A DNA stretch of 64,000 nt from Cephalopachus bancanus (lineage: Eukaryota > Chordata > Mammalia > Primates > Tarsiidae), in the NCBI GenBank assembly GCA_027257055.1, contig JAPVLO010000232.1, positions 3,720,001 to 3,784,000 on the forward strand, written 5' to 3'. How positions within the stretch are numbered: position 1 is the stretch's first letter; each line of letters starts with the position of its first letter. Of the stretch, positions 35,690 to 47,235 are shown piece after piece. The translations under genes and the position numbers were made by a program. Below the pieces are notes generated by a model. It saw only the letters and a program-made list of their open reading frames with translations, did not search any database and was not told the DNA's origin.

Positions 35690-36040
35690 TTAATAATAAC
35701 CATTATTGTTGATTGAGTGCTTCCTGGCCACCAGGCACTGTACTAGGTGAGTTTCAAAAAATGATCTCAACATATTTAATTTGGATTATACCAAATTTCA
35801 ACAGCAGTAATAATAGCTAACATTTCTGGTCCTTACTAAGTGCTAGTCAGGGCATTAAGTCATTTTTGTGGATTATCTCTTTTACTTATTATATCAACCT
35901 TATTGGAAAGGGTTCTATTTTTAATCCTCTTATAAACATAAAAAAATTGAAACATGAGGGGCTAAGTAATTCATGTGAGGTCACATGGCTAACGAGTGGT
36001 AGAAACAGGCTTTGAATCCTGGCAGTGTAACTTCAAACTT
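35690..36040 (-). mobile_element. MIR SINE pieces, antisense
   Basis: A first piece (35700-35760: TTGAGTGCTTCCTGGCCACCAGGCACTGTACTAGGTG) is followed by a longer one (35818-36040: CTAACATTTCTGGTCCTTACTAAGTGCTAG ... GAGGTCACATGGCTAACGAGTGGTAG). Both are reverse-complement MIR. Confidence 0.75.
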
Positions 36041-36344
36041 ATGTGTTCTCTGGGTTAATAGATATATAAGAACTTGTCATTGTGAATGTAGGCATGTAAA
36101 GTGACCACAGAAGTACCATCCCAATATTTTTAATTTGTTCTTTTTCAACACCTGAAGCTTCAGTAGCTTTTATTGATTCACTTTTATCTTGACTTCATGG
36201 TGTTTTTATTAAGTCAAAGTTTCAACAGTTCATTTATCTTGTGATCTCACAGAGAGGAGATTTACTATGTCCCTGCCTGGAATGAAATCTGGTCTGTTTG
36301 TTGAATGCATTTCTTTTTAAACTGTTTTTATTCAGAGGGTAGAT

Positions 36345-36640
36345 GCAATATTAGTTAAAATGCTTTTGATTGCAAGTAATGTAAAGCCACAAATAGAACA
36401 GACTGAAGCATAGGAAAGTTATCGTCTCCTATATTAAGGATGGATGTAGAGGCTTTTTAAATTCACCACTACAGTATCACAAAGGATCCAGTTCTTTCCA
36501 TCCTTCCACCTGGTCATTCTCTACATGTCAGTGATGTTCTCCATTGTGACCACGAGGTGTTTGCCTCAGCCCCAGTCCAATAACGGTAGTGCCGCCAAGG
36601 GTATGGCATGTGACTCTTCCTGTGAATCTCTTTGTCTTTA
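36345..36640. mobile_element. Old interspersed repeat, first half
   Basis: Phrases such as TTTTGATTGCAAGTAATG, GATCCAGTTCTTTCCATCC, CCATTGTGACCACGAGGTG and GGCATGTGACTCTTCC recall an old mammalian interspersed repeat I cannot name with certainty. It stops where an antisense L1 begins, and a matching continuation appears at about 37415. Confidence 0.45.
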
Positions 36641-37385
36641 GAGGTTATTTTTTTAGAGTAGTTTTAGGTTTATATAAGAGTGGAGCAGGAAGCCCACAGG
36701 GTCCTCTTATAGTCCCCTCTTCCTTAGTCTGGCATATTTGCTGCATTTGATGAATTATTACCGTGAGAGCATGATGAATGTAAGTCCACAGCTTACATGA
36801 GAGTTCACTCTTTATTTTGTACACTTCTAATGTGTTCTGACAAATGCAGACCATTGTGTGTCCACCACTGCAATGCCATAGGGAGCTGTCTCATGGTCCT
36901 ACACATCTTCTGACTTTATGTGTCCATCCCTCCCTTCTCCATTCCCTGGCAGCCACATGCCTCCATAGCTGTTCTCTTCCAGAACGTCATGCACTTAGAA
37001 TCATGCAAAATGGAGCTTTTCAGCTGCATGTCACTTAGGGGTAGGCAGCTGAGGCTCTTCCACATTTTTTGTGGGTTGATAGCTACCTCTTTGTATTGCT
37101 GAATCACATTCCTTTGTGTGGAGGTGCCAGAGCTTATCTGTTTACCCACTAAAGGGCGTCTTGGTTGCTTCCAACTCTGGCAATTATGAATGAAGCCTGC
37201 TATATACATTCAAATACAGGTTTTTGTATGGACATACATTTTCAACTTATTTGGGTACATACCAAGGAGCACATTGCTGGATCATGTGGTAATTCTGTGT
37301 TTAGCTTTGTAAGACACTGTCAAACTATCTTCCAAAATGGCTGTGCCATTTTAAATATATTTTCTATTAATTATTAATTATCCAT
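36640..37385 (-). mobile_element. Old LINE-1/HAL1-type fragment, antisense
   Basis: The plus strand reads AGTTTTAGGTTTATATAAGAGTGGAGCAGG, AATTATGAATGAAGCCTGCTATA, ACCAAGGAGCACATTGCTGGATCATGTGG and CCAAAATGGCTGTGCC. These are reverse-complement phrases of the 3' part of an old L1. Confidence 0.75.
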
Positions 37386-37409
37386 TATTCTGCTAAGTGT
37401 CAAAGCCCC

Positions 37410-37690
37410 TCTGCAAGTTCCCATTAGGTTCTAGGATTGGCTCTCAGGCCCATTCCTAAAACAGTCACTGATAAAGAGAAGCAGACCAGAGGTTGTCTTA
37501 AACCAGGCAGGTGCATCTCTGGTGCTTGGCGTCCAGCTGGAGAGGAAGCCACGTTTCCTGAGCACGTTTCTGAGCAAGGCGGGAGCAAGGAAGCAGAATG
37601 CCCAGGTGGAGTCAGGGATATGCCGGCCAACCGGAGAGACAGTGAAGGAAAAGGTGGTTGGCAGAGCAACTACGATGCCTCAGATGCTGC
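37410..37690. mobile_element. Old interspersed repeat, second half
   Basis: TCTAGGATTGGCTCTCAGGCCCATTCCTAAAACAGTCACTG resembles the region that follows the 36345-36640 segment in the same old repeat. The L1 at 36640-37385 therefore probably inserted into it. An 85-codon frame here (37437-37694) is not supported as a gene. Confidence 0.4.
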
Positions 37691-37887
37691 TTAATTGGGC
37701 CCTTGCTTTCCTTTCCCTTTTCTTTTTTCTAGTTCACTTACATTTCTAAATCTAGGGTATTGCAGAAAGCAGGCTTCAGTGTTTTTAGAGTTCATGCTCT
37801 CAACCATTTTCCCCTAACTTTTAACCTCAGACCCCATAGACATTCTCAAGCGTTTAGCTAGTGCTTCTGAAGTTGTGGTATTAGAAA

Positions 37888-37970
37888 CTATATATATCTA
37901 TATATATATTTAGATATATATATTTATATATATATAGATATATATGTCTATATATATAGATATATATTTG
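37888..37970. repeat. AT-rich palindromic tract
   Basis: Alternating TA runs are broken at intervals by TCTA, TAGA and ATTTA, so that blocks such as ATATATCTATATATATA and TATATATAGATATATAT are mutually complementary. Fold-back structure is likely when single-stranded. Confidence 0.9.
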
Positions 37971-39360
37971 GAAATGAACAAATTAACTTAAATACTTGTT
38001 ACACATTTATTATTATTAGGCAGTAACAAACATTCATCACTGTCACAGTAGTATTAGGCCATTGTTACAGATTTGCATACTTCTTGTCTGGCTCTATTGT
38101 TAATGAGCCGTATGTGTGAGCAAGTCTCCTGTTTTAGTAGACCTTGGTGCCTTTGACTACAAAGTAAGGAGGTGCAACTGAATAATCTCTAGTGCCTCTT
38201 TACTGTAAAATTATATGAATCCGTGACTTGTTGCAAGTATAAAAGGAATTCCCGAGTAGCAAAACTACAAGTCATAAAGGATGAAGATTTTGGGAGCTGT
38301 AATCTGTTTTCATCATATCTGTGAAAGGCTTTTATTACCCTCTTTAATTGTCCCTAGCCAAGGTTAATTAAGTGTGTGTAAGTCCTCTCTTATTGTGCTA
38401 TCTGTGTCTCTCTATTCTTTGCTTAGGACTTTTTTCCTTTGCCATATCTGATCAATAGCTGTCAGTGTGGTTTTTAGAGGTCAGTGGCTTCCTTTCTGCA
38501 CTTGACTGGCAGGTGGCACTTTTGAAGTACTGCACACTTTGCCTTCTTTCTAGCTGTTAGTGCCCTCTTATTTCTAGGCAGAGTGCAGAGAGGGTACCGA
38601 GTAACCCAAGTGTTTCTCTCATGAGCTGACATTATTGTGGTATTCTTTCTTGTCAAACAAAGGATGAAGAAGACTTCATTAAGAAAATGATGATGCACCT
38701 TCCTTGTTGCCAGAAACCTATCCCCTTGTCATGGCTGCCCTTTCCTATGTTGCTGCTTACCCCTCAATGGCAGTCATTCTTAGAAGGATTCCTCCTTCTG
38801 GCAGGTTGTTATTCTGCCTTTGGAGATCACAGGTTTGCAATGAAGAATCTCTTAATATGTCAAAGCATTTACTGTTTGATACAGTCATAATTTTACCCTT
38901 CTTTCTTACCTGCAAGTTTCTCTTAAGACTGATTTGCTTGTGTTTTTTTTAGCTTTTAGAGGCAGAGGCCTTTTCATTGTCGCGCATCTATCTCCCGTGT
39001 TTCTGACCTCTGAAACTGGGATAGGTGTGAACACACATTTTATAGCTCAGTATTTTTGAGATTATTTTATGTGGTGGTTGGATGGTCAGAAAATGACTGC
39101 TGTTTAGAAGCAACATTGTTATAGGACATTTGGGAGAGCCCTCGATGCCTTGCTTCTTTGCTGTCATTATTCAGCGGCCTTTGCACTTGTCCTCTAATGG
39201 GGAGAGCCAGAAAGATGGGAGTTCTGCCCCAAGGAGCCAGTGTGTCTGAGGTGGCAGCTGGCAATTACTGATGGCTTTTGAGTTGATGGCAGCATACATA
39301 GATGACTTTATAGGATGTGCTTGCTGCTGTGTCTGTCGGGATCCTGGCCAAGGTTTCTAA

Positions 39361-39430
39361 AGGCAGAATGACTGGGACTGATGAGAGCTGTGGTCTGAAG
39401 GCAGAATGAGTGGGACTGATGAGAATGGTA
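39361..39430. repeat. Two-copy tandem duplication, 38-bp period
   Basis: AGGCAGAATGACTGGGACTGATGAGA at 39361 recurs at 39399 with one base changed. Confidence 0.9.
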
Positions 39431-39524
39431 CCAGCTGAGATGGAGAGTAAGCAGAAGAGCCAGATATGGTTGGAGAGGCATGTTTTCCAGGAGTATCATC
39501 CGGAGGTCAAGAGCTCTTGCCACT

Positions 39525-39549
39525 GACCCTGGCCCTGGCCCTGGCCCTG
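39525..39549. repeat. CCCTGG short tandem repeat
   Basis: Four head-to-tail copies of CCCTGG or CCCTGT lie about 135 bp before exon B. Confidence 0.9.
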
Positions 39550-39681
39550 TCAGGGTCTGGCCACAGTGTCCTGATTGTGGGCCAGTGGGAGCATCACATA
39601 GACCATGGCAGGATACTTTAGGAGCGCACAGCTGCACACTATGTCTGACTGGTGCCTGACTGTTTCCCTGTTTTCCTGCAG

Positions 39682-39770
39682 GTTTGAATCCTCCTCCCAT
39701 GCCATCAGCATGAGCGCCTATCTACGCGAGCAGAGAAGGGAGCTCTACAGTCGGAGTGGAGAACTTCAAG
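39682..39770 (+). CDS. Internal coding exon of the same unrecognised gene (exon B, 89 bp)
   Basis: The acceptor is CCCTGTTTTCCTGCAG and the donor AAG|GTAGGT. The first base completes the split Lys codon from exon A (AA|G). The exon then reads [19 protein letters not shown] and [10 protein letters not shown], leaving one base for the next exon. The peptide is rich in Ser and Arg and contains a short basic helix-like run ([12 protein letters not shown]). The exon keeps two CpGs in CTACGCGAG while the surrounding intron is CpG-poor, which fits selection on coding sequence. The next exon, which should start with two bases of a split codon, was not found with confidence in the rest of the window. 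The intact L1 at 47.2-53.5 kb would lie in the following intron in antisense if the gene continues. Confidence 0.85.
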
Positions 39771-40470
39771 GTAGGTCCTTGGGCATCTTTGGAAAAATGA
39801 ATGTTCTGTAGGTGTATCTGAAGTGGTTTTTGCAAGTGAGTTTGTGATCTGTATTCATAGGATTCAAGATAACTGAAGTCTAGCGACTTGATAATTAGTT
39901 TCTTCTGTCATTACCTGGCATATGCTGCCAAGTAACTGAAGTATTACCCTGGCCACAGGATTTGTAGACCTGTACTGTTCAAGTGGGAATTGAGAGCAAG
40001 AAGAGGGGAGGCCAGACTCTTCTTGCTTAGAGAGCTGACATCAGTCAGTCCCAGGCTAGCTGAATGCCCTCCTTCTGGAATTGCAACCGCTGTTACTTCT
40101 CATAATTGTTTCGACATTTTCTGGAATATGGTACGAGTATCTGTGATTTGGAAAAGGGCAAAGGAAACCTCTGTCTTTACTTAAATGGAAAAAGGATGCT
40201 TCCAAATAGTATGGTTTAGTCAGCATAACTTTGATACCCATGTGTGGTACCAAAGAGCTATAATCTGCAGAAGGAAATACTAGAAAATAAAGTATAAAGA
40301 AATAGAATTTAAGAAATCAGACCAACAGTTCCTTCTGTGACAAAAATCATGGTAAATTGTGGTAAATGTAATTAATTAGGAAAGACTTGCAAGGGGCTGC
40401 TAGGTGTACGACATCTGAAGTGCTAGAAGGGCTGGCTGTTGAGTACAAAGAAATATAAGGTGGAACCTTC
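39771..40470. other. Presumed intron, unique sequence
   Basis: No repeat or exon is recognised up to the nested Alus. Confidence 0.45.
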
Positions 40471-41072
40471 AAATCCAGTTATGGTGAGACACGGTGGCTC
40501 ACACTTGTAATCCTAGTACTTTGGAAGGCCGAAACGGGAGGATTGCTTGAACCCAGATGTTCAAGACCAGCCTGGGCAACATAGCGAGACCTCATCTCCA
40601 CAAAAAAAAAAAATCCTCAGCCTGTAATCCCACGCCTTTGGGAGGCTGAGGTGAGTGGATTGCCTGAGCCCGCGGGTTCAAGACCCGCCTGGGCAGTGAG
40701 ACCTCATCTCTACAGTGAATCAAAAAATCAGCCGGGCGTGGTAGCACACGCCTGTAGTTCCAGCTACTTGGAAGGCTGAGGCAGAAGTATCGCCGGAGCC
40801 CAGCAGGTCGAGGCTGCAGTGGCTGGGAGCGGCCACTGCACTCCAGTCTGGGCGACAGAGTGAGACTCCAACTCAAAAAAAAAAAAAAAAAGAAAAATTA
40901 GTTAGACATGATGTCCCACGCCTGTAGCCCTAGCTACTTGGGAGGCTGAGGTGGAGGGATTGCCTGAACTCAGGAGGTCAAGGCTGTGGTGAGCCATGAT
41001 CGCACCATTGCACTACAGCCTGGGCAACAGAGCGAGACCCCAACTTAAAAAAAAAAAAAAAATCCAGGTATG
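40471..41072 (+). mobile_element. Old Alu, sense, split by a younger Alu
   Basis: The left arm is 40484 to about 40612 and the right arm about 40890-41059, with an intervening younger Alu in the A-rich linker. AAATCCAGTTATG (40471-40483) and AAATCCAGGTATG (41060-41072) are the target duplication of the outer element, with one change. Confidence 0.93.
40613..40890 (+). mobile_element. Alu SINE, young lineage, inserted into an older Alu
   Basis: Begins CAGCCTGTAATCCCACGCCTTTGG, lacking about the first 15 bases of the head, and ends GACTCCAACTC plus an A-run. It lies in the same orientation as its host Alu and uses the host's A-rich linker as target. Confidence 0.93.
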
Positions 41073-41080
41073 AAATTTAA

Positions 41081-41127
41081 GGCGCGCGCGCACACACACA
41101 CGCACGCACACACACACACACACACAC
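41081..41127. repeat. (GC)n(AC)n alternating tract
   Basis: GGCGCGCGCGCACACACACACGCACGCACAC and more AC units follow just after the nested Alus. The strictly alternating purine-pyrimidine pattern, with a CpG-rich start, is a classic Z-DNA-prone sequence. Confidence 0.95.
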
Positions 41128-41322
41128 CAGTAACAATCAGGAAGTAAATACTAACAAACTACTGGGCGGTGTGGATAAAATGACTCGAGAATTTAAGAGA
41201 AGAGAGTGATTGTTTAAGTTTTTTTAGAACTCTAGACTTTAAGAGGGACAGGCAAAAGTACTTTTATTGTCTTTGATGCATTGAGGGCATGCAGAACGTT
41301 TTGCAGTGACTAGCCAACACAA

Positions 41323-41625
41323 TTAAATATTTAGTTCTTTGATTTTGTTTTTTGAGACAGGGTCTTGCTCTGTTGCCCAGGCTGGAACGCAGCAGCCTCA
41401 AACTCAAGGGATCTTCCCCCTTCAGCCTCTTGAGTAGCTGGGATTACAGGCGTGTGTCCCTTGTCTGGCTAATGTTTTTATTTTGCATAGAGAAGGGGTC
41501 TCACTGTGTTGCCCAGGCTGGCCTGCAGTGCCTCATCTCAAGTGATTCTCTTATGTCTTCTTCTTAAGAGTATTGGGATTACAGGCATGCTCCACCACGC
41601 CCAGCCAGTTAAATATTTGGTTTTT
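41323..41625 (-). mobile_element. Old Alu, antisense, with target-site duplication
   Basis: The body is 41346-41608. Flanks TTAAATATTTAGTTCTT (41323) and TTAAATATTTGGTTTTT (41609) are the target duplication with two changes. The body is diverged, with internal deletions. Confidence 0.92.
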
Positions 41626-41629
41626 AGAA

Positions 41630-44228
41630 CTCATAGTTCTACATCAGAACACTGTGAGGTAACAAGTCTACCTTTCTGGATTTAAAGACTATTGCCTCAT
41701 TCTTCCTGCCTTCACCTTCTGTGAAGTCAATTACCTGTTAGTTTTTCCAAAGATGTTTCTTTATGCTCATGTATATATCACAGTGATAGCCCCACAGCTT
41801 GGATATGCGGTTGCCCAAAGTAAAAGCCTAGAAATAGGGGTAGGGTCTCAGAAGGGAGATTATACTGCCGGCATTTTATTTAATATTAAAGGGTTGTCAT
41901 TTATTCTGGAGAACATACAGTGTGTGCACACCTCAGAGCTTTGACATGTAGGAGTCCAGAGGGTAGTTAGAACCAGAATACATGAAGAACACACTTGCCC
42001 TGTGGTTGGACAGGGGCTGAGGAAGAGGGTGACCCATACTCTGACAGGCTGCCCCCTTCCTGGGAGAACAGGGCGGGCTGCACAGTGTGAAAAAGAAAGG
42101 ATGGCACAGAGCAGGCCTTCTTGCAGAGGTGTGTTGTTCTTCTGCTGCCACTTGGGGTGCAGTGGGTGATCTAGGGCTAGAATATTTTTCATACTCAGTG
42201 TCCTAATTTTAATTTTTTCAGAGTTGGCTTGAGGTATAGTTGAAGTTTTCCTCCATGATTTCTTTCCACCTGTCTTCTGGTGTACATAAATTTTTTTAAT
42301 GGTGACAGAGCTTTTCTTCTCTTCTTTTTTAAGTTGAATACTGAACATTTCATTTTTTTCAAAATGAGCAAACCTTATTTTTCAGAGCAGTTTTAACATC
42401 ACTTCTAAAAAGAGTCCTTGTAAGCCTCTGTCCCCACCCTTACCCAGTTCCTTTAGGGTCACTATCTGGCTCCAAGTGAAAGCACTGATCTGAAACTTCA
42501 AGGTAGACCACACAGTCAATGGGCAACAGTGCAACCTTCCATCACTCAGATTCAAGTGTCATTAGTCCTCAGGGGTAAATGACCGACAGACTTTTATTTT
42601 CCTTAGGAAGAGCAATGTATGTGCTGTGCCATGGCCATGCGGATGATATCCAGTCCCTTGTTCCATGACCTCTTCAGACAGCGTCGCGTGACTGTGCAGA
42701 GGAGGGCTGCTGGCCCAGGTGCCTCCATGTAGAGATCCAGTGCCCTCACCAACTCTGCCCCGTGAGCAGGCCTCATCACCTCTGTGCCTCCCATTTCCTT
42801 TTTACCATTAATTGAAAATAGCCTTGTGTGAGGTGGTTTTAGAAGTTGGGTGGGTTGACTGGGAGTGTATTCGATGAAGTGTCGGAAGAGTGAGCTCTGT
42901 GTCCTTGCCCCTGGGTTTTCGTTTCTAGGACTGCAGTGTCCTTGCAGTTTCCACAGGTGTTGCTCATCCTTTCTGTCTGGGTCATCATATGACGGAATCC
43001 TCTCAGCTTCCCAAAATACACCGAGTCATGGCTTGTTCCTATGAACTTCTCTGCTGGCTTCCCCTTACCGGCTGCTCACAGACACACCTGGGCTGTGGCT
43101 CCTGCTGGGCGTTGCTGCCATGTCTTACTGCTCTCTCTCCATCCCTTCCGTACTCCTCAGTGTGAGTTTGCCATAAAACTCTGAGTCCTATGAAGGCATA
43201 CTGGTTAGTTCCCATGCTTCACACCGTGCCTGGCACAGTAAATGTCAAGGTGATATTGGAGGACTTGGTGATAGAATGAAGGAGGACAGTGAAGCTCTCC
43301 AGTAGGATGGAGAGAACATGAAGAGGGCCTCAAGAGGACATGGAGCCACCGCAGCTACCACCAGCCTCTGGGTTTCCATTGGTTTTTGCATTTAAGGCGG
43401 AGTAGAGGCTAGAGGTATGTGGTTTTGTTCTCGGCAGTTATAAGCCTTATTATGTAGAAATGTTGCCCTTGAGCTGTCTGGCCCAGGACAAAACTGCTGT
43501 GTGTAATTGAAAAATATTTTTAAAACCTAACTGACAGAGGAATTTTATTCTGTGAGGATGGTTAATGGGGAAATCACTGTAATCTAACTAGGAATTTTCC
43601 CATCCTTCAAAAAGTGAATTGAAACATGGGACTTTCAAGCACAAGTCTATTGCACTTATCTATGTTTGGCAAGATATGAAGACTATCTCTGGTTACAAGA
43701 GAAGAAAGTAATAGTTAGCAAGCATGTCATGTTCATAATAATCACTGGGAAATACTTCAGTTGAGCTGACATATCACACACTTTGTGAGAGAAAGGATCA
43801 GCTGGTCAGCTTTTTAAAAGTTTGGTGGTGTCTCATGTAGGAATAGAAGTTTCTCTGCTGAATGCTTTCAACGTTTCAATAGGAAAGAAGAGGGACAAGC
43901 ACAGTAGCCATCCTTTCCCAGTTATTCCATTAATGTGGCAGGCCCAGGACCACAGTGAGATCTGCATTTTACCTCATCCTTGAAAAGGCATAACTGAATA
44001 GTTCAGGCAAATCAGAAGAGACTGGTAGAAGTTTCTGACTCTTCTGTTCACAGCATGTAGCTGCCGGCCTCGCTTTCTGGTGGTCAGGTTTGGAGGTCAG
44101 CTTCTCCTTCTGTTGGGGGAGCAGCAAGAATATCCACCAGAAAGGCCAGAAGGAAATCAAAGTCGCATTGAAAGCGCAAATCGTACAAAACTGAATTCCT
44201 GCCAACATTTTCAATGTATCACGCAATT
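41630..44228. other. Unique sequence, no supported exon
   Basis: The acceptor-like CTTTTATTTTCCTTAG at 42606 is followed, in the phase left by exon B, by about 20 open codons and then TGA. It is not compelling. An L2-like 3'-end trace lies near 43190-43250. The minus-strand frame at 41860-42348 has no supporting signals. Confidence 0.45.
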
Positions 44229-44537
44229 AAAAAATGTTACCCTAGCTGGGCTCAGTGGCTCAGCCTGTAATCTCATGCTTTGGGAGGCTGAGGTGAGTGG
44301 ATGACCTGAGCCTGTGGGTTCAAGACCCGCCTGGGCAACTTGGTGAGACCTCATCTCTACAACAAATCAAAAAATCAGCCGGGCGTGGTAGCGCATGCCC
44401 ATAATTCTGGCTACTCAGAAGGCTGAGGTGGAAGGATCGCCAGAGCCCAGCAGGTCGAGGCTGCGGTAGCCGGGAGCGGCCACTGTACTCCAGTCTGGGC
44501 GACAGAGTGAGACTCCAACTCAAAAAAAATGTTACCC
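44229..44537 (+). mobile_element. Alu SINE, young lineage, sense, with target-site duplication
   Basis: The body is about 44243-44523. Exact 14-bp flanks AAAAAATGTTACCC are at 44229-44242 and 44524-44537. It starts TAGCTGGGCTCAGTGGCTCAGCCTG and ends GACTCCAACTCA. Confidence 0.95.
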
Positions 44538-44539
44538 AG

Positions 44540-45505
44540 TCTAAGTGTACAAGGTGATACAAGGGTGGATAAAAGTGAGATTTCTTTGGTATTACCAATT
44601 CATCTCAACTGGCTCTAACTGCTATAGCACAGATGGTTTATTCTGTAGTCTGCTATTGGCCATTGGACTGGGGGGTTGGGGTGCCGCTTCAGTCACAGGT
44701 AGAAGTCTAACTCATGTTTGTCGGCCTTAGTCATTGACTTCCTGTTATTTTCAGTCTCTCTGTTGCCCTTTTGTGCTGCTGAGACAGCAGTGCTGAAAGC
44801 AAAGACAGATACGAGTTTTATTGAACATTTAGCTTGAATATAGCTTCTGGTATAATGCGTAATTCCCAAGAGAAAAAGATAATTGGTGAATGTATTATCT
44901 CGTGGAGGTTAAACAAAAATGAAGACTGCCACTTGTGACCAAAACAAGCTCTGGGGTTAATCAGTCCCATTCTGCCTCAGTTTTCTCAAAAGAAAGCTAT
45001 TGTCAATCCTGACTACTTGAGGGGATCTCGTACTGTTAAGTTAGGCCTTAAAAGTATGGAGCAACTAGAACCACCGTATTGATTTTGGGTAAAATGGTGC
45101 TCCAAAGCATTGCCATTGAGGAGCAGGCTCAATGCATTTGCCTGCTGACCTCTCTTCCCCCTCAGTGCAGCCCCCAGTTGGCCCTCCTACATGTCACCAG
45201 CGCCCTCCTCCCCGTCACCAGCACCCTCCTCCCTGCCAGACTTCATCCTGTGTTTCTGTGTTCATCTCACTTGGTCTTTCTGCAGCTGTGCTTTTCTCTT
45301 CCTCATGTTCTTTCTGAGTCATAAGCCTGATGGAGGATCTCGTGGCTTGGTCCTGGGATTTCTTCTAAGCTCACTCCAAACACTCCCCAGATGGTCTCAG
45401 CCAGGACCACGCTTTCTCAGTGCCTGGTGCAGATGGCCTCACTGTCTGTGTCTCTTGCATGAATTTCAGTGTTTCTGGCCTCTTTCAGCATCTTGTTTCT
45501 CCATA
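44540..45505. other. Unique non-coding sequence
   Basis: A short pyrimidine-rich repeat of GTCACCAGCACCCTCCTCCC type (45195-45240) is the only structure seen. Three overlapping frames at 45079-45511 are open because of it. Confidence 0.45.
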
Positions 45506-45506
45506 T

Positions 45507-45815
45507 CATAATTCTTTTTTTTGAGTTGGAGTGTCACTCCATCGCCCAGGCTAGAGTGCCATGGCATACTCATAGCCACCCCAGTGTCAACCTGCTGGAC
45601 TTAGGCAATTCTTCTGCCTCAGCCTTCCAAGTAGCCGGAACTACAGGTGTGTGCTACCATGCCCAGCTGATTTTTGATTTATTGTAGAGACGAGGTCTCA
45701 CCAAGTTTCCCAGACTGGTCTTGTACCCCTGGACTCAGGCAATCTTCTCACCTTGGCCTCCCAAAGTGCTGGGTTTACAGACTTGAGCCACTGTGCCCAG
45801 CCCAAAATTCTTTAT
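45507..45815 (-). mobile_element. Alu SINE, antisense, intermediate age
   Basis: T-run plus GAGTTGGAGTGTCACTCC through to the head GAGCCACTGTGCCCAGCCC. AATTCTTT flanks it on both sides (45508 and about 45806). It has some young-lineage features (CTGATTTTTGATTTATTG) but an AluJ-like head. Confidence 0.9.
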
Positions 45816-46281
45816 CACAGTATTTTAAAGTCTTTTTCTTATAATACTTCTCTTAATATATACATGTCTTATTTATTTGCTATCTTGTTCATTTCTGCAC
45901 TTATCTCAATTCTGAATGCAAGCCTTAGCCATTGGTACATGCCAGTGTCTAGGGTAATGCTTGGCTTGAATTAGCCACTTAAACACATAAGGCAGGAGGA
46001 CTATATCTTGAATATCTTCTTACATGTAGGCTTAAACCTACTTATTTGAGAAACCCTAGCAGACATTTTAATAAACAGAGCAGGAGTCCTGTGATTTGTT
46101 TTCTCTCATTTTTAGGGATAATAAAACTCAGTGGGTAAGAGTACATTAATTGCCATTGAGTCAAGTAGAAGTATATACTCAGTTTTGATTACAGTTTTCT
46201 TTCTATCTTGGGTTTACTTATTGCTACTGTTTGTACTCAGTGATATTACCTTTAGAGTGCCATTTCCTCCCATTAGTTTAA

Positions 46282-46579
46282 TGAGTGACTTTTTTTTTTT
46301 TTTTTTGAGTGGCACTCTGTCGCCCAGACTGGAGTGCAGTGGCCGCTACGGCCACCGCAACCTTGACTTGCTGGGCTCCGGCGATCCTTCCGCCTCAGCC
46401 TTCCAAGTAGCTGGAACTGTAGGCGTGCGCTACCATGCCCGGCTAATTTTTGATATATTGTAGAGATGAGGTCTTGCCTGCCCAGGCGGATCTCGAACCC
46501 ATGGGCTCAGGCAATCCACTCACCTCAGCCTCCCAAAGGTGCGGGATTACAGGCTGAGCCACCGAACCCAGTGAGTGAC
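46282..46579 (-). mobile_element. Alu SINE, young lineage, antisense, with target-site duplication
   Basis: The body is about 46290-46571. TGAGTGAC is at 46282-46289 and 46572-46579. The right-arm inverted repeat is kept with a shorter loop (46339-46355). Confidence 0.93.
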
Positions 46580-47220
46580 ATTTCTATAGCCCTGGCATTA
46601 AAGTATTCTGTAAAGCTCCCACCACTTGAGGATGGACTTTTCTAAGAAGATATGCTTTACATAGTATACTGGGAATTGCTAGTATAGGGGAAAACTGGGC
46701 TCTTGAACTGACCTGGCCTGAATTGTCTGAGTTTTCTCTAGTGGGTTGTGAATATTGAATGGTATGGTCTGTAATTGATCTCTTTGGAGGTGTCTCGGCT
46801 TAAGGTAAGACAATATTTGCAGTAGATTAGCCATAGGCTAATTATTCTTTTTTACAAAAGAATTTATAATAGTCTCTTAAATAATAAGATGTTGGAGCCT
46901 TTAAAGTAAGATTTCATATATGCACACATTTTCAGGAGCATTTTGGCTGAAGTGAAGTACAGCAATTTTACACTCATACCACTCATTTGTTCCACAGACT
47001 TAAGTACAGGAAGCACTTGTAAAGATTTATAATCCTGAAGTTTGAAAATTCTTTGTAGTCTTTTAAATTTTGCCTCGCAACTTTGTTAAGAACTATGAAA
47101 CAATATGCAGGGAATGTGAAAAAATATTTTTCCATCTAAAAATGATAGTTATTTCAAAGTAACTTCCAATCTTTCATAGTTATCTCTTTTGTTTTGGCCT
47201 CTAAAATAGTATATAAAAGT
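46580..47220. other. Unique sequence up to the L1 insertion
   Basis: No repeat or gene is recognised. Confidence 0.45.
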
Positions 47221-47235
47221 GATTTCTCGATTTTT

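Larger units (their letters stand above)
35155..39681 (+). other. Intron between exons A and B, 4527 bp, GT-AG
   Basis: Begins GTAAGTATTACTC and ends TTTCCCTGTTTTCCTGCAG. It contains MIR, an old repeat split by L1, an AT palindromic tract and a CCCTGG repeat, listed separately. Stretches at 35160-35690 and 37975-39360 hold nothing else I can name. Confidence 0.8.

Noticed and set aside
40592..40876. 94-codon minus-strand frame, and similar ones at 289-567, 25627-25908, 44320-44598 and 55571-55897
   Set aside because: All are the same antisense-Alu translation beginning MSWSLT, or truncated forms of it.
42607..42670. Next exon of the gene after CTTTTATTTTCCTTAG
   Set aside because: In the phase left by exon B it runs about 20 codons to a TGA with no clear donor. 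A terminal exon cannot be excluded, but nothing supports it.
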